From Pseudoalteromonas distincta (GTDB lineage Bacteria; Pseudomonadota; Gammaproteobacteria; Enterobacterales; Alteromonadaceae), in contig NZ_JWIG01000021.1 in the NCBI RefSeq assembly GCF_000814675.1, forward strand, positions 124,001-188,000: a stretch of 64,000 bases of DNA. The letters are read 5' to 3'. Shown here piece by piece: positions 51,083 through 60,041 of the stretch. Position numbers and translations under genes: made by a program. The stretch's first letter is position 1, and each line of letters opens with the position of its first letter. The notes below the pieces were generated by a model. It did not search any database. It had not been told where the DNA came from and was given only the letters and a program-made list of their open reading frames with translations.

Positions 51083-52498
51083 TTAGCCTCTTCCATATTT
51101 ATCATCAAATCGCTCTATATCGCTTTCATCAAGTACAGTACCGGTTTGCACTTCAATGACAATTAACGGCTCTTTTTGATTATTAGCCAAACTATGAATT
51201 TGCTTAGCCGCGATATAACACGATTGGTCGTGCGTTAGCGTATACACTTGCTCATTAATACACACATCTGCAATACCCGAAACCACAACCCAATGCTCAG
51301 CGCGATGCTGATGGCGCTGCGTCGAAAGCTTAGCACCGCTGTTAACAGTAATTTTTTTAACTTTAAAGCCAGTGCCTTCAACCAAAGTACGGTAATTCCC
51401 CCACGGGCGAAAAACCACTTGATGATGCTTAAGTTTATCAGCCTGTGTTGTAGCAATTTGCTTAAGCAACAAAGGCAGAGAATCTAGCTCATTTTGGTTT
51501 GCAATTAACGTGGCATCATGAGTATGAATAATTGCTAAACTGCTTACTCCAAGCGTGGCAATAGTGTGTTCAGCCTCGTTAATAACTAAGTTATTAGTGC
51601 TTTTTTGAGCCATATAATTAGCATTTAAGCTATTACCGTTTTTATCTTTTTTTGTAAGCGCATCAAGGGATGAAAAACTACCTACATCACTCCATTTTAA
51701 ATCAACAGGCATAACAACTACGTTATTACTGCGCTCTAAAATGGCGTAATCAATTGAATCGCTTGGGCAGTGTTCAAGCGCACTGTTGCTTGGGCGGGTA
51801 AACCCTAAATCTTTAGTAAATTGTGCTGCTGCAGCGACACTCGTTGCTATTTTTGGCGCAAACCGCTCGAGCTCTTTTAAATAGGCTGTGGGGGTAAATA
51901 AAAACATGCCGCTATTCCAGCTATAACCACCTTGAGCTAAATAACGGTTCGCTGTATCTAAGTCAGGCTTTTCTTTAAATTGAGCAACATCGTAACAACC
52001 CGTACCGGCAATAGCCGCGCCTTGTTTTATATAACCATAACCGGTATGCGGCTCTGTAGGAGTAATCGAAAACGTCACTAACTTACCTTGCTCAGCAAGT
52101 TTTACAGCTTCAGGGAGCTTAGCTGTTAATACATCAAAGTTTTCAATATGATGATCGGCAGGCATCACTAATAGCGGGCCGGTAATCCCATTTTGTAGTG
52201 CATAATGGGCGGCTAATGCGATAGCAGGCGCGGTGTTTTTACCTTTGGGTTCGAGTAATAATGCAGTAGGAATTGAGCTTTCAGCTTGCTCGGCGGCAAT
52301 AAATCGGTGCTGCTCATTACACACTAAGATAGCATTATCAAACAACTCATTAGAAACACGCGCCAATGTACTTTGCAGTAATGACGTGTTTTCACTAAGT
52401 AGTGGTAAAAATTGTTTAGGCATTGCTTGGCGAGAAAGCGGCCACAAGCGAGAGCCTATGCCACCAGCTAAAATTACAGGAGTGATTAAAGTGTTCAT
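51083..52498 (-). CDS. manC: Mannose-1-P guanylyltransferase / mannose-6-P isomerase
   Basis: Bifunctional type II enzyme that makes GDP-mannose for polysaccharides. The nucleotidyltransferase domain has VILAGGIGSRLWPLSRQAMPKQFLPLL (key residues GGxGxRLWP) at the N-terminus and FKEKPD near 170. The C-terminal cupin isomerase domain carries KKITVNSGAKLSTQRHQHRAEHW near 385 and the HSLANN region. 471 residues, usual length. ATG 52498 is preferred over 52507. No other polysaccharide genes are adjacent. It is convergent with the hybrid kinase; the short TTAGCTT-AAGCTAA hairpin between them lacks a T-run. Confidence 0.94.
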   Translation of the reverse strand: MNTLITPVILAGGIGSRLWPLSRQAMPKQFLPLLSENTSLLQSTLARVSNELFDNAILVCNEQHRFIAAEQAESSIPTALLLEPKGKNTAPAIALAAHYALQNGITGPLLVMPADHHIENFDVLTAKLPEAVKLAEQGKLVTFSITPTEPHTGYGYIKQGAAIAGTGCYDVAQFKEKPDLDTANRYLAQGGYSWNSGMFLFTPTAYLKELERFAPKIATSVAAAAQFTKDLGFTRPSNSALEHCPSDSIDYAILERSNNVVVMPVDLKWSDVGSFSSLDALTKKDKNGNSLNANYMAQKSTNNLVINEAEHTIATLGVSSLAIIHTHDATLIANQNELDSLPLLLKQIATTQADKLKHHQVVFRPWGNYRTLVEGTGFKVKKITVNSGAKLSTQRHQHRAEHWVVVSGIADVCINEQVYTLTHDQSCYIAAKQIHSLANNQKEPLIVIEVQTGTVLDESDIERFDDKYGRG

Positions 52499-52573
52499 AA
52501 TGTACATTAGCCGCCAACAAAAATATCAGCGACTATTTTAACACTTTATTGGCTCTGCGCTAAATTAACGTGT

Positions 52574-53347
52574 TTATATTAATGTAAAAGAGTCTGCATC
52601 TAAATAGGCAGGAAACGCTGCTTTAAACTCATCCAGTGGCGCTTTTTCAAGCGTGATAGTAACTAGTTGCTCTGCGTCATCTTGCGCTTTAGTTAACGCA
52701 TCACCTTTGAAGTCGTATACCGCTGTACCGCCATTGTGCGCCACACCATTACCGTCTTCCCCCACGCGATTAACACCTACTACGTAACATAGGTTTTCCA
52801 TTGCACGCGCCATAAGTAACGTATCCCAAATATGGCGGCGCACAGCAGGCCAGTTTGCTACGTTTATCATTACATCGTAGTCGTTATTATTACGTTGAAA
52901 TACCGGAAAGCGCAGGTCATAGCATACTTGCGGTAATAGTTTAAAACCATTGATTTCAAAAACTTTGCGCGCTTGCCCTGCTACAACGTAATCGCCCTCG
53001 CTGCCTAAGCGAAATAAATGGCGTTTATCGTAATAACTCACCTCACCATCGGGCTTTACCCAATAAAACCGATTCGCTTTTTTATCGCCTTGTGCAACAA
53101 GTACCGAACCTGCAATAACCGCATTATGTTTATGAGCCTGCGCCTTTAACCACGTCAGTACTTTACCGTTTTCAGGCTCTGCACAATCTAAATTAATAGC
53201 AAAGCCAGTCGAGAATGTTTCGGGCAGTAAAATAAGATCGGGCTGATGCGTAATTGCTTCAAGCTGCTTATTAAACATGGCTAAATTAGCATCTTTATCA
53301 AGCCAATAAAGCGAGCTTTGCAATGCTGTAATGGTTAAAGTTGACAT
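52574..53347 (-). CDS. Nitrilase-family omega-amidase
   Basis: Carbon-nitrogen hydrolase of the YafV/Nit2 branch, expected to hydrolyse 2-oxoglutaramate or 2-oxosuccinamate. The catalytic triad is visible: Glu in ILLPETFSTGF near residue 42, Lys in YYDKRHLFRLGSEG near 105, Cys in LLPQVCYDLRFPVF near 140. 257 residues, normal. It overlaps the aminotransferase gene upstream by 13 bases. Together they would remove the glutamine-derived 2-oxoglutaramate produced in the final methionine salvage transamination, so the pair belongs to the salvage cluster. Confidence 0.9.
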   Translation of the reverse strand: MSTLTITALQSSLYWLDKDANLAMFNKQLEAITHQPDLILLPETFSTGFAINLDCAEPENGKVLTWLKAQAHKHNAVIAGSVLVAQGDKKANRFYWVKPDGEVSYYDKRHLFRLGSEGDYVVAGQARKVFEINGFKLLPQVCYDLRFPVFQRNNNDYDVMINVANWPAVRRHIWDTLLMARAMENLCYVVGVNRVGEDGNGVAHNGGTAVYDFKGDALTKAQDDAEQLVTITLEKAPLDEFKAAFPAYLDADSFTLI

Positions 53348-54477
53348 AATATTTGCGCAGCCTCTATGAGAGTGTTGTCGTTTTTAGCAAAGCATAAACG
53401 AATTACTTTGTCGGTTGGTGGATTTTGATAAAAAACACTTAACGGAATAGCCGCAACACCGGCTTGCTCAACTAACCAATGGCAAAATTCAACATCGTTT
53501 AAATCCGATACATCGCTGTAATCTAACAATAAAAAGTAAGTGCCTTGGCTAGGTAAAATTTTAAAACGGCTGTTACTTAAATGACTCGCTAATAAGTCGC
53601 GTTTTTGCTGATAAAACCCGCTTAGCTCATCTATATGCTCGCCTTGCCGCTCGAGCATATCGGCAAGCGCATGCTGTGCGGGGGTAAAACTAGAAAACGT
53701 AACGTATTGATGAATTTTTCTAAATTCGACAGCTAAATCTGCAGGTGCAATACAGTAACCCATTTTCCAGCCCGTGCTGTGAAACGTTTTACCAAAACTC
53801 GATACAACAAAGCTTTGGGTAAATAATTCATCATCGCGTAATACACTTAAATGCGGTTGTTCATCAAACGTAATGTGCTCATATACCTCATCGCTTATTA
53901 CATATAAATTGTGAGTACCAACTAACTCTTTAAGCGCTTTTATATCTTGTGGCTGTAATATTTTACCGCTTGGGTTATGAGGCGTATTTATAATAATTGC
54001 ACGGGTATTTTTAGTAATTGCTTGGCTTACTACTTGCCAATCAATAGTGTAATTTGGCGCACTTAAAGCAATGTGTACCGACTTTCCACCAGCGAGTTCA
54101 ATTGCCGGTTGGTAAGAGTCATATGCAGGGTCAAATACAATCACTTCATCACTTGGGCGCACAATTGTTTGAATAGCCACAAACAATGCCTCTGTTGCAC
54201 CCGAAGTAACAGTCACTTGATCAGCTGCGTTTATATCAGCTGCATATTTGCGCTTTGCTAAATCAGCAATTTGTTGCTGTAATCGTGGTACACCACTTGA
54301 AGGTGAATATTGATTAACGCCCTGCTGCACATAATAATTTAACTGCGTTTTTAAAAGATCAGGAGCATCAAACTCAGGAAAGCCTTGAGAGAGATTAATT
54401 GCCGAAAACTCATTAGCCAACCCGCTCATTTGGCTAAATATACTAACGCCTAAATTTGGTAATTTACTTTCAAACAC
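53335..54477 (-). CDS. Class I/II aminotransferase, methionine salvage (YbdL-like)
   Basis: PLP-dependent aminotransferase expected to convert 4-methylthio-2-oxobutanoate to methionine, preferring glutamine as donor in the YbdL/MtnE group. Seen are NLSQGFPEFDAP at the N-terminus, PHNPSGKIL near 167, SDEVYEHITF near 195 and the PLP lysine in VVSSFGKTFHSTGWKMGY near 228. 380 residues (386 in YbdL). The start is GTG 54477 with AAGGGC before it. It is divergent from mtnB, with a MetJ-type operator in the shared promoter region, and overlaps the omega-amidase gene. Confidence 0.92.
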   Translation of the reverse strand: MFESKLPNLGVSIFSQMSGLANEFSAINLSQGFPEFDAPDLLKTQLNYYVQQGVNQYSPSSGVPRLQQQIADLAKRKYAADINAADQVTVTSGATEALFVAIQTIVRPSDEVIVFDPAYDSYQPAIELAGGKSVHIALSAPNYTIDWQVVSQAITKNTRAIIINTPHNPSGKILQPQDIKALKELVGTHNLYVISDEVYEHITFDEQPHLSVLRDDELFTQSFVVSSFGKTFHSTGWKMGYCIAPADLAVEFRKIHQYVTFSSFTPAQHALADMLERQGEHIDELSGFYQQKRDLLASHLSNSRFKILPSQGTYFLLLDYSDVSDLNDVEFCHWLVEQAGVAAIPLSVFYQNPPTDKVIRLCFAKNDNTLIEAAQILCQL

Positions 54478-54532
54478 GTGATGCCCTTAATGATGGTTTT
54501 GCGCTTAAAGCGATGCTATCATTGCTTAAAAC

Positions 54533-54548
54533 AGAAGTATAGCCGTCT
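54533..54548. promoter_or_regulatory. MetJ-type operator, aminotransferase/mtnB
   Basis: Two adjacent 8-bp met boxes, AGAAGTAT and AGCCGTCT, match AGACGTCT at 6 and 7 of 8 positions. They lie between the divergent aminotransferase and mtnB genes and could control both. Confidence 0.65.
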
Positions 54549-54585
54549 AAAAATAATTAACTTTACGCTCATTAGTGAGGAATGT

Positions 54586-55215
54586 ATGCAAAACAATACC
54601 GCTATTTCACAACTTATTGAAGCCGGAAAATGGGTTAGCCAAAAAGGCTGGGTACCCGCAACAGGCGGAAACTTTTCAGCTCGTACTAGCACTGGCTTTG
54701 TTGTTACAGCAAGTGGGCACGATAAAGGCTCACTGACGCAAGAGCATTTTTTGCAATTAGATCACCAAGGCGAGCGCCTAGCAGGAGCTGTAAAACCATC
54801 GGCAGAAACACAATTACACCTAAGTTTGTATCAGCTTATACCTGATGCACATTGTGTTTTGCATACTCACTCTGTAGCCGCTACCGTACTGTCGCAAATT
54901 ACCCAAGGGCATCAGCTTGATTTAACAGGCTATGAAATGCAAAAGGCACTGAGCGGCTTTACTTCGCATTTAGAAACGCTGAGCATTCCTATTTTCGATA
55001 ACGATCAAGATATTGACCGATTAAGCCTGCTGGTCAGTGACCATCACTTACATACGCCGATAGAGCATGGCGTACTGATACGTGGCCATGGTTTATATGC
55101 AGTAGGACGTAATATTGATGAAGTTCGTCGCCACCTAGAAGCCTTAGAGTTTTTATTTAGCTGCGAACTAGAGCGCTTAAAAATAATAGGTATTCAAGCG
55201 GGAGTAACTAAATGA
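54586..55215 (+). CDS. mtnB: Methylthioribulose-1-phosphate dehydratase
   Basis: Zinc class II aldolase-fold enzyme that dehydrates methylthioribulose-1-phosphate in methionine salvage. TGGNFSART near residue 26 binds phosphate, the zinc ligands are in VLHTHSVAATV (HxH), and HGVLIRGHGLYAVG near 165 is typical. ATG 54586 with GAGG before it is chosen; the frame is open 108 bp further up without homology. 209 residues (about 204 in relatives). Its stop overlaps the mtnC start by four bases. Confidence 0.95.
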   Translation: MQNNTAISQLIEAGKWVSQKGWVPATGGNFSARTSTGFVVTASGHDKGSLTQEHFLQLDHQGERLAGAVKPSAETQLHLSLYQLIPDAHCVLHTHSVAATVLSQITQGHQLDLTGYEMQKALSGFTSHLETLSIPIFDNDQDIDRLSLLVSDHHLHTPIEHGVLIRGHGLYAVGRNIDEVRRHLEALEFLFSCELERLKIIGIQAGVTK

Positions 55216-55898
55216 TTAAAGCCATTTTAACCGACATCGAAGGCACAATAACCCGTATCTCGTTTGTTAAAGAGGTGTTGTTTCCTTACGCAGCAAAACA
55301 GTTACCTACCTTTGTACGTGCCAATGCTAATAAGCCAGATGTAGCTGAGCAAATTAGTGCCGTAAAAGCGCTTATCGAAAAGCCAAACGCCGATATTGAA
55401 GAAGTCATTAGCACTTTACTTACCTGGATTGATGAAGATAAAAAAATCACTCCACTTAAGCAATTACAAGGCTTAATTTGGCAAACAGGGTATGAACACG
55501 GTGATTTTAAAGGTCATTTATACCCAGATGCATTTGATTTTTTACAAGCTCAGTACAACAACGATATAGCTTTATATGTGTACTCGTCAGGGTCAGTAAA
55601 AGCGCAGCAGCTACTTTTTAAATACAGTGATTATGGTGACATTCGCAGCTTGTTTACTGACTTTTTTGACACCAAAGTTGGCGCAAAACAAGAGCAAATG
55701 GCCTATAACACCATTGTGGAGCTGTTACCGTTTAAAGCAGCAGAAATACTCTTTTTAAGTGATGTAGCCGGCGAGCTTGATGCCGCGCAAGCTGCAGGCT
55801 TAAAAACACTACATTTAATTCGTGATGGGCAAGCAAGCACTAAAGCTCACCCTTATATTAATGACTTTAGCCAATTTAAATTGGAGCAATTAGTATGA
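55212..55898 (+). CDS. mtnC: Enolase-phosphatase
   Basis: HAD-family enzyme that enolises and dephosphorylates 2,3-diketo-5-methylthiopentyl-1-phosphate to acireductone. HAD motif I is LTDIEGTI (DxE instead of DxD, as in MtnC), motif II is VYSSGSVKAQ near 118 and motif III/IV are KVGAKQE and FLSDVAGELDAA. 228 residues, standard length. ATGA overlaps join it to mtnB and to mtnD. Confidence 0.96.
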   Translation: MIKAILTDIEGTITRISFVKEVLFPYAAKQLPTFVRANANKPDVAEQISAVKALIEKPNADIEEVISTLLTWIDEDKKITPLKQLQGLIWQTGYEHGDFKGHLYPDAFDFLQAQYNNDIALYVYSSGSVKAQQLLFKYSDYGDIRSLFTDFFDTKVGAKQEQMAYNTIVELLPFKAAEILFLSDVAGELDAAQAAGLKTLHLIRDGQASTKAHPYINDFSQFKLEQLV

Positions 55899-56437
55899 GC
55901 CAATTAACAATATATGCTGACAACGATGCAAGCAAAGCACTTGTAAGCACATCAAATGCTGATGATATTGCAAAACAACTAGCTAAAGTAAACGTACGTT
56001 TTGAACAGTGGCAAGCAAATGCAGATATTAATGAGCACACCACCCACGAGCAAATTATTAGTGCGTACAAAAACGATATAGATCGGTTAAAAACCGAAAA
56101 TGGCTATCAAACAGTAGACGTTATATCTCTAGCTAAAGGTAATCTTGGCGCATCAGAGCTGCGCAAAAAGTTTTTATTTGAACATACTCATAGTGAAGAC
56201 GAAGTGCGTTTTTTTGTAAAAGGCCAAGGGCTATTTTGCCTGCATTTAGGCAATAAGGTTTACCAGGTACTTTGCCAACAAGGCGATTTAATTTCAGTGC
56301 CTGAACTTACCCCGCATTGGTTTGATATGGGAAGTGACCCTGAGTTTACTGCCATTCGCTTATTTAACAATACAGAGGGCTGGGTAGCAAAAAGCACTGA
56401 CTCGTCTATTGCAGAGCAATTTCCCTTGCTCGATTAA
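55895..56437 (+). CDS. mtnD: Acireductone dioxygenase
   Basis: Cupin metalloenzyme that cleaves acireductone with oxygen to formate and 4-methylthio-2-oxobutanoate (Fe form). The metal ligands are in HTHSEDEVRFFVKG near residue 95 (HxH and Glu) and in LTPHWFDMG near 143. 180 residues, as in other bacteria. Starts inside the mtnC stop (four-base overlap). Confidence 0.96.
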   Translation: MSQLTIYADNDASKALVSTSNADDIAKQLAKVNVRFEQWQANADINEHTTHEQIISAYKNDIDRLKTENGYQTVDVISLAKGNLGASELRKKFLFEHTHSEDEVRFFVKGQGLFCLHLGNKVYQVLCQQGDLISVPELTPHWFDMGSDPEFTAIRLFNNTEGWVAKSTDSSIAEQFPLLD

Positions 56438-56566
56438 TAAAGCTCAGTGCACGCATGCCTAAACTATATTTTCTATAAGCGTATTTATGCTATTTGCAGG
56501 ATGACTTCAATCACTTAACTCTGTAATATTATTTTAGCAATGCAGCTGATAAAGAGTAACTTTCTA

Positions 56567-57631
56567 ATGGTGAACGAACAATATCAAAAGTCTAAACAAC
56601 AACTAGCCTACTCACGTAAGCAAGTTGAAAAGGCTGGTCGTATTTTTCGTAAAAATGAAGGTGATTTTGACTTTGCAATAGAGGTTGTACAGAACTATCG
56701 TGCAGCACATTTATATCCGCTGACTATTATTAAAAACCTCGTATGGAAACATGTAAAAAAACTTCATTTGCTAGAATCGGCGACCATAGTTAGACGCTTA
56801 AAGCGCTTGCCAACTATTATAGATAAGTTACAAAGAGCCTCGTTGGATGGTAAAAGTGAAAACGCAATAAATCTAAAGCGAATGCACGATATAGGTGGCT
56901 GCCGAGTAATCTTAGATAATCTAGAGCATCTATATCAACTCAACGCCAGTTTAGACTCGAGTAGAGCTGTTCATAGCGTTAAGTCATATGATTATATTGA
57001 AAACCCAAAAGCGACGGGCTACAGAGGTATTCATCGTGTTTATAAAAGTTATAACAATTTAGAATCTCACGATTATAAAGGCTTTCAAATTGAAGTTCAG
57101 TTGCGCACTAGGCTTCAGCACCTTTGGGCTACTACTGTTGAAATTGTAGATATTATTGAAAAAGAAACACTAAAAACTAATCCCCAAGCAGCCGACACAG
57201 ATTGGAAGCGATTATTTTTTATCATGGGTGAGTTTCTTGCAGTCAAAGATGGTTCAAATCAATTAAGTTCACAACAATCGCAGGCCTTTGTTGATGAGCT
57301 TTCGGCACTAAATAAAAAGCTAGCCGCATTTCATAAGCTTGATGCATTTAATCGCGCATTCCAAGTTGACGAAATTAAAAATAAATCGAAAGATACAGGC
57401 TTTGCTTTACTCGTTCACAACACAGAAACACAAATGGGTCGAGTCTTTTTATATGCAGAGAATAAAAAGCAAGAAGCTCTAACACATTACGCCGAACAAG
57501 AAAAACAAACTCACAATAACGTGCTTCTGGTAGCAGGGAGCGACTTGAAATCTATAGAAAAAGCCTACCCCAACTACCTAAATAGTACCTCTGAGTTTCT
57601 TTCAGAATTCAGTCGCATATTATTAAGTTAG
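56567..57631 (+). CDS. Stand-alone RelA/SpoT-domain protein
   Basis: A 354-residue protein with a nucleotidyltransferase domain of the RelA/SpoT family at residues about 75-215: [10 protein letters not shown] (Asp and Arg), [15 protein letters not shown] (xGYxxxH loop), and [18 protein letters not shown] with the catalytic Glu. There is no HD hydrolase domain and no TGS or ACT domain, so it is not RelA or SpoT. The C-terminal 130 residues are charged and of unknown function ([11 protein letters not shown] ... [12 protein letters not shown]). ATG 56567 is preferred to 56540 because AGAG precedes it. It sits inside the methionine salvage cluster, after mtnD and convergent (9 bases overlap) with mtnA. 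It may make an alarmone, or be a toxic synthetase as in toxSAS/CapRel systems; undecided. Confidence 0.85.
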   Translation: MVNEQYQKSKQQLAYSRKQVEKAGRIFRKNEGDFDFAIEVVQNYRAAHLYPLTIIKNLVWKHVKKLHLLESATIVRRLKRLPTIIDKLQRASLDGKSENAINLKRMHDIGGCRVILDNLEHLYQLNASLDSSRAVHSVKSYDYIENPKATGYRGIHRVYKSYNNLESHDYKGFQIEVQLRTRLQHLWATTVEIVDIIEKETLKTNPQAADTDWKRLFFIMGEFLAVKDGSNQLSSQQSQAFVDELSALNKKLAAFHKLDAFNRAFQVDEIKNKSKDTGFALLVHNTETQMGRVFLYAENKKQEALTHYAEQEKQTHNNVLLVAGSDLKSIEKAYPNYLNSTSEFLSEFSRILLS

Positions 57632-58648
57632 CTCTTTAAGTTTACCCATTAATACTTGTTGCTGGTTATACACACCAGTATCTAACACCCACCCTGTAAC
57701 CAGCTTTGCCGGCGTTATATCAAATGCAGGGTTATATACATTAGCATTAGTGGGCGCCCATAAAGCCTCGCCAAAGCTACCGCTAACTCCGCGCACTTCT
57801 TGAGGATTTCGTTGCTCTATTTCTATATCATCACCACACGCGGTGTTGGTATCAAGCGTGGTAATAGGCGCAACTACATAAAATGGAATGTTATGAAAAT
57901 GCGCTAGTACGGCTAAATTATAAGTACCCACTTTATTAGCAAAATCACCATTGGCGGCAATACGATCAGCCCCCACTACTATTTTATCTACCTTACCTGC
58001 AGCCATTAAACTTGCTGCCATATTATCGCAAATTAATGTGTAAGGTATTTCCCAGCGCTCAAGCTCAAAGGCAGTTAAGCGACCGCCTTGTAATAATGGT
58101 CGTGTTTCATCAACCCACACATGTACGTTGCCATGTTTTTGCTGCGCTTTGTAAATAACACCCAGTGCAGTACCAATACCAGCGGTTGCAAGCGCCCCTG
58201 TATTACAATGAGTTAATATGTTGTCGCCACTATTTATAAGCTTGGCACCGCGATTTGCCATTCGTTCACACAGCTCAATATCTTCAATAAACAACCGCTC
58301 AGCAGTACTAACAATACCGGCAACATAATCGCTTTGCGTTAAAGCTTTTCGCAATGCCGCCATACAATGCATTAAATTAACCGCCGTTGGACGAGTGGCT
58401 TCTAGTTCATTGATTGCTTTTTCAAGCTCACTTTTCACTACCCCTTGCTCAGCTAAATACGCCACTAACAAGCTCGCGCCTAAACCAATAAGTGGAGCTC
58501 CACGCACTTTTAAGTTAATGATCAGCTCTTTCATGGTTTCTACATCATGGCATTGATGCCATACCTGCTGGTGAGGTAGTAAATATTGGTCGAGCACACT
58601 AAGCGACCCGTTTTCGTATTTTACACTGCTTGCGATTAAATTTTGCAT
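57623..58648 (-). CDS. mtnA: S-methyl-5-thioribose-1-phosphate isomerase
   Basis: Isomerises methylthioribose-1-phosphate to methylthioribulose-1-phosphate. The eIF2B-like fold is shown by [12 protein letters not shown] near residue 52, [18 protein letters not shown] near 150 (catalytic Cys), [18 protein letters not shown] near 193 and [19 protein letters not shown] near 233 (catalytic Asp). 341 residues, standard. Divergent from mtnK with three met boxes between; convergent with the RelA/SpoT-domain gene. Confidence 0.96.
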   Translation of the reverse strand: MQNLIASSVKYENGSLSVLDQYLLPHQQVWHQCHDVETMKELIINLKVRGAPLIGLGASLLVAYLAEQGVVKSELEKAINELEATRPTAVNLMHCMAALRKALTQSDYVAGIVSTAERLFIEDIELCERMANRGAKLINSGDNILTHCNTGALATAGIGTALGVIYKAQQKHGNVHVWVDETRPLLQGGRLTAFELERWEIPYTLICDNMAASLMAAGKVDKIVVGADRIAANGDFANKVGTYNLAVLAHFHNIPFYVVAPITTLDTNTACGDDIEIEQRNPQEVRGVSGSFGEALWAPTNANVYNPAFDITPAKLVTGWVLDTGVYNQQQVLMGKLKELT

Positions 58649-58710
58649 AATGCTTAAGGTATTAAAAATGCGTAACGTTATTTTACACCACTTTGAATAA
58701 CTCTCAAGCT

Positions 58711-58734
58711 AGACTTGTAGACATCTAAACATTT
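58711..58734. promoter_or_regulatory. MetJ operator, three met boxes between mtnA and mtnK
   Basis: AGACTTGT, AGACATCT and AAACATTT lie head to tail and match the met box AGACGTCT at 6, 7 and 5 of 8 positions. They are placed 62 bp from mtnA and 43 bp from mtnK, so MetJ with S-adenosylmethionine should repress both. Confidence 0.85.
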
Positions 58735-58777
58735 AAAAGTATAGAATGCTTAAAAGCTGATTTTTGAGATTTAAACC

Positions 58778-59995
58778 ATGACTAACTATGTTGCTTTTAA
58801 TGCACAGCGCGCTATCGATTATGTATCGACATTAATTGAATCTAAACAATGTAATTTTTTTGATTCCGGACAAACCTTATCGGCATATGAGTTTGGTGAT
58901 GGCAATCTTAATTTAATATTTAGAATTACTGATGAGCAAAACAATAGTGTTATTTTAAAGCAAGCTCTGCCTTACGCGCGTTGCGTGGGTGAGTCGTGGC
59001 CATTAACGCTTGATAGAGCCCGTATAGAAGCACAAGTTTTACTTAACCATGGTGCTATTTGCCCTACTTATACTGCTAATGTTTTACATTATAGTGAAAT
59101 GCAAGCGCTGACTATTTTAGAAGATTTAGGTAATTTACAAATATTGCGTACTGCACAAAATAATGCAGAGCAATTCCCTAAATTAGCGCAGCACGTAGCG
59201 ACCTACTTAAGCCACACCGGCTTTTATAATTCAGATTTTTACTTAACCGCGCAAACTAAAAAAGCACTCGTTAGCCAATTTACTAATCCTGAGCTTTGCC
59301 AAATCACTGAAGACTTATTTTTTAGCGATCCGTACATTGAGCACGAACGCAATAACTACCCAAAGCAACTACAAAACGAAGTTGACGCAATACAAAAAAA
59401 CAACGCATTGAAGTTAGAAATAGCAAAACTAAAAGCTAATTTTTTATCTAACCCGCAAACATTACTTCATGGTGATATGCACAGCGGTAGCATTTTTGTT
59501 GATTGTAATCATACAAAGATGATTGACCCGGAGTTTGGCTTTTTTGGGCCTATTGGGTTCGATATTGGCTCTTTTATTGGTAATTTACTATTGAATTACT
59601 GCGCGCAAGCAGGTCATATTGAAGACTTTGTAGCACGTCGCAATTACCAAACACATTTACTTAGCTGTATCGTAGACACCTATAGTTTATTTGAGCAGCA
59701 ATGGCTTGAATTAATACGCACTAAAACATTAGATGAATCATTAGCGCCAGTAGGCTATGCGCAATACTTTATGAAAAACGTATTGCAAGATGCTGTTGGT
59801 TACTGTGGTGCTGAGTTAATTAGGCGTACTATAGGGCTTGCGCACGTAAGCGATATAGATAGTATTAGTGATGACAATGCGCGCCTTACAGTGCAAAAAC
59901 AAACATTAGCACTAGGCGAGCAACTTATTTTAAATGCACAAACATGCAACAACAAAGAAGCATTTTTTAGTTTATTAATAAGCCAATTAAACTAA
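58778..59995 (+). CDS. mtnK: S-methyl-5-thioribose kinase
   Basis: Phosphorylates methylthioribose, the entry step of methionine salvage in organisms with a separate MTA nucleosidase. The protein-kinase-like fold shows HGDMHSGSIFVD near residue 232 (catalytic loop) and MIDPEFGFFGPIGFDIGSF near 250 (metal-binding segment). 405 residues, standard. Divergent from mtnA with MetJ boxes between. No MTA nucleosidase gene is in the window. Confidence 0.95.
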   Translation: MTNYVAFNAQRAIDYVSTLIESKQCNFFDSGQTLSAYEFGDGNLNLIFRITDEQNNSVILKQALPYARCVGESWPLTLDRARIEAQVLLNHGAICPTYTANVLHYSEMQALTILEDLGNLQILRTAQNNAEQFPKLAQHVATYLSHTGFYNSDFYLTAQTKKALVSQFTNPELCQITEDLFFSDPYIEHERNNYPKQLQNEVDAIQKNNALKLEIAKLKANFLSNPQTLLHGDMHSGSIFVDCNHTKMIDPEFGFFGPIGFDIGSFIGNLLLNYCAQAGHIEDFVARRNYQTHLLSCIVDTYSLFEQQWLELIRTKTLDESLAPVGYAQYFMKNVLQDAVGYCGAELIRRTIGLAHVSDIDSISDDNARLTVQKQTLALGEQLILNAQTCNNKEAFFSLLISQLN

Positions 59996-60003
59996 CAAGC
60001 ATT

Positions 60004-60026
60004 AAAAAAGGCGCTATAAGCGCCTT
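60004..60026 (-). terminator. Terminator after GltB-like gene
   Basis: AAGGCGC-ttata-GCGCCTT followed on the minus strand by TTTTAAT; located between mtnK and the convergent flavoprotein gene, 16 bp past the latter's stop. Confidence 0.8.
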
Positions 60027-60041
60027 CTAGTTAGTTAAAAC

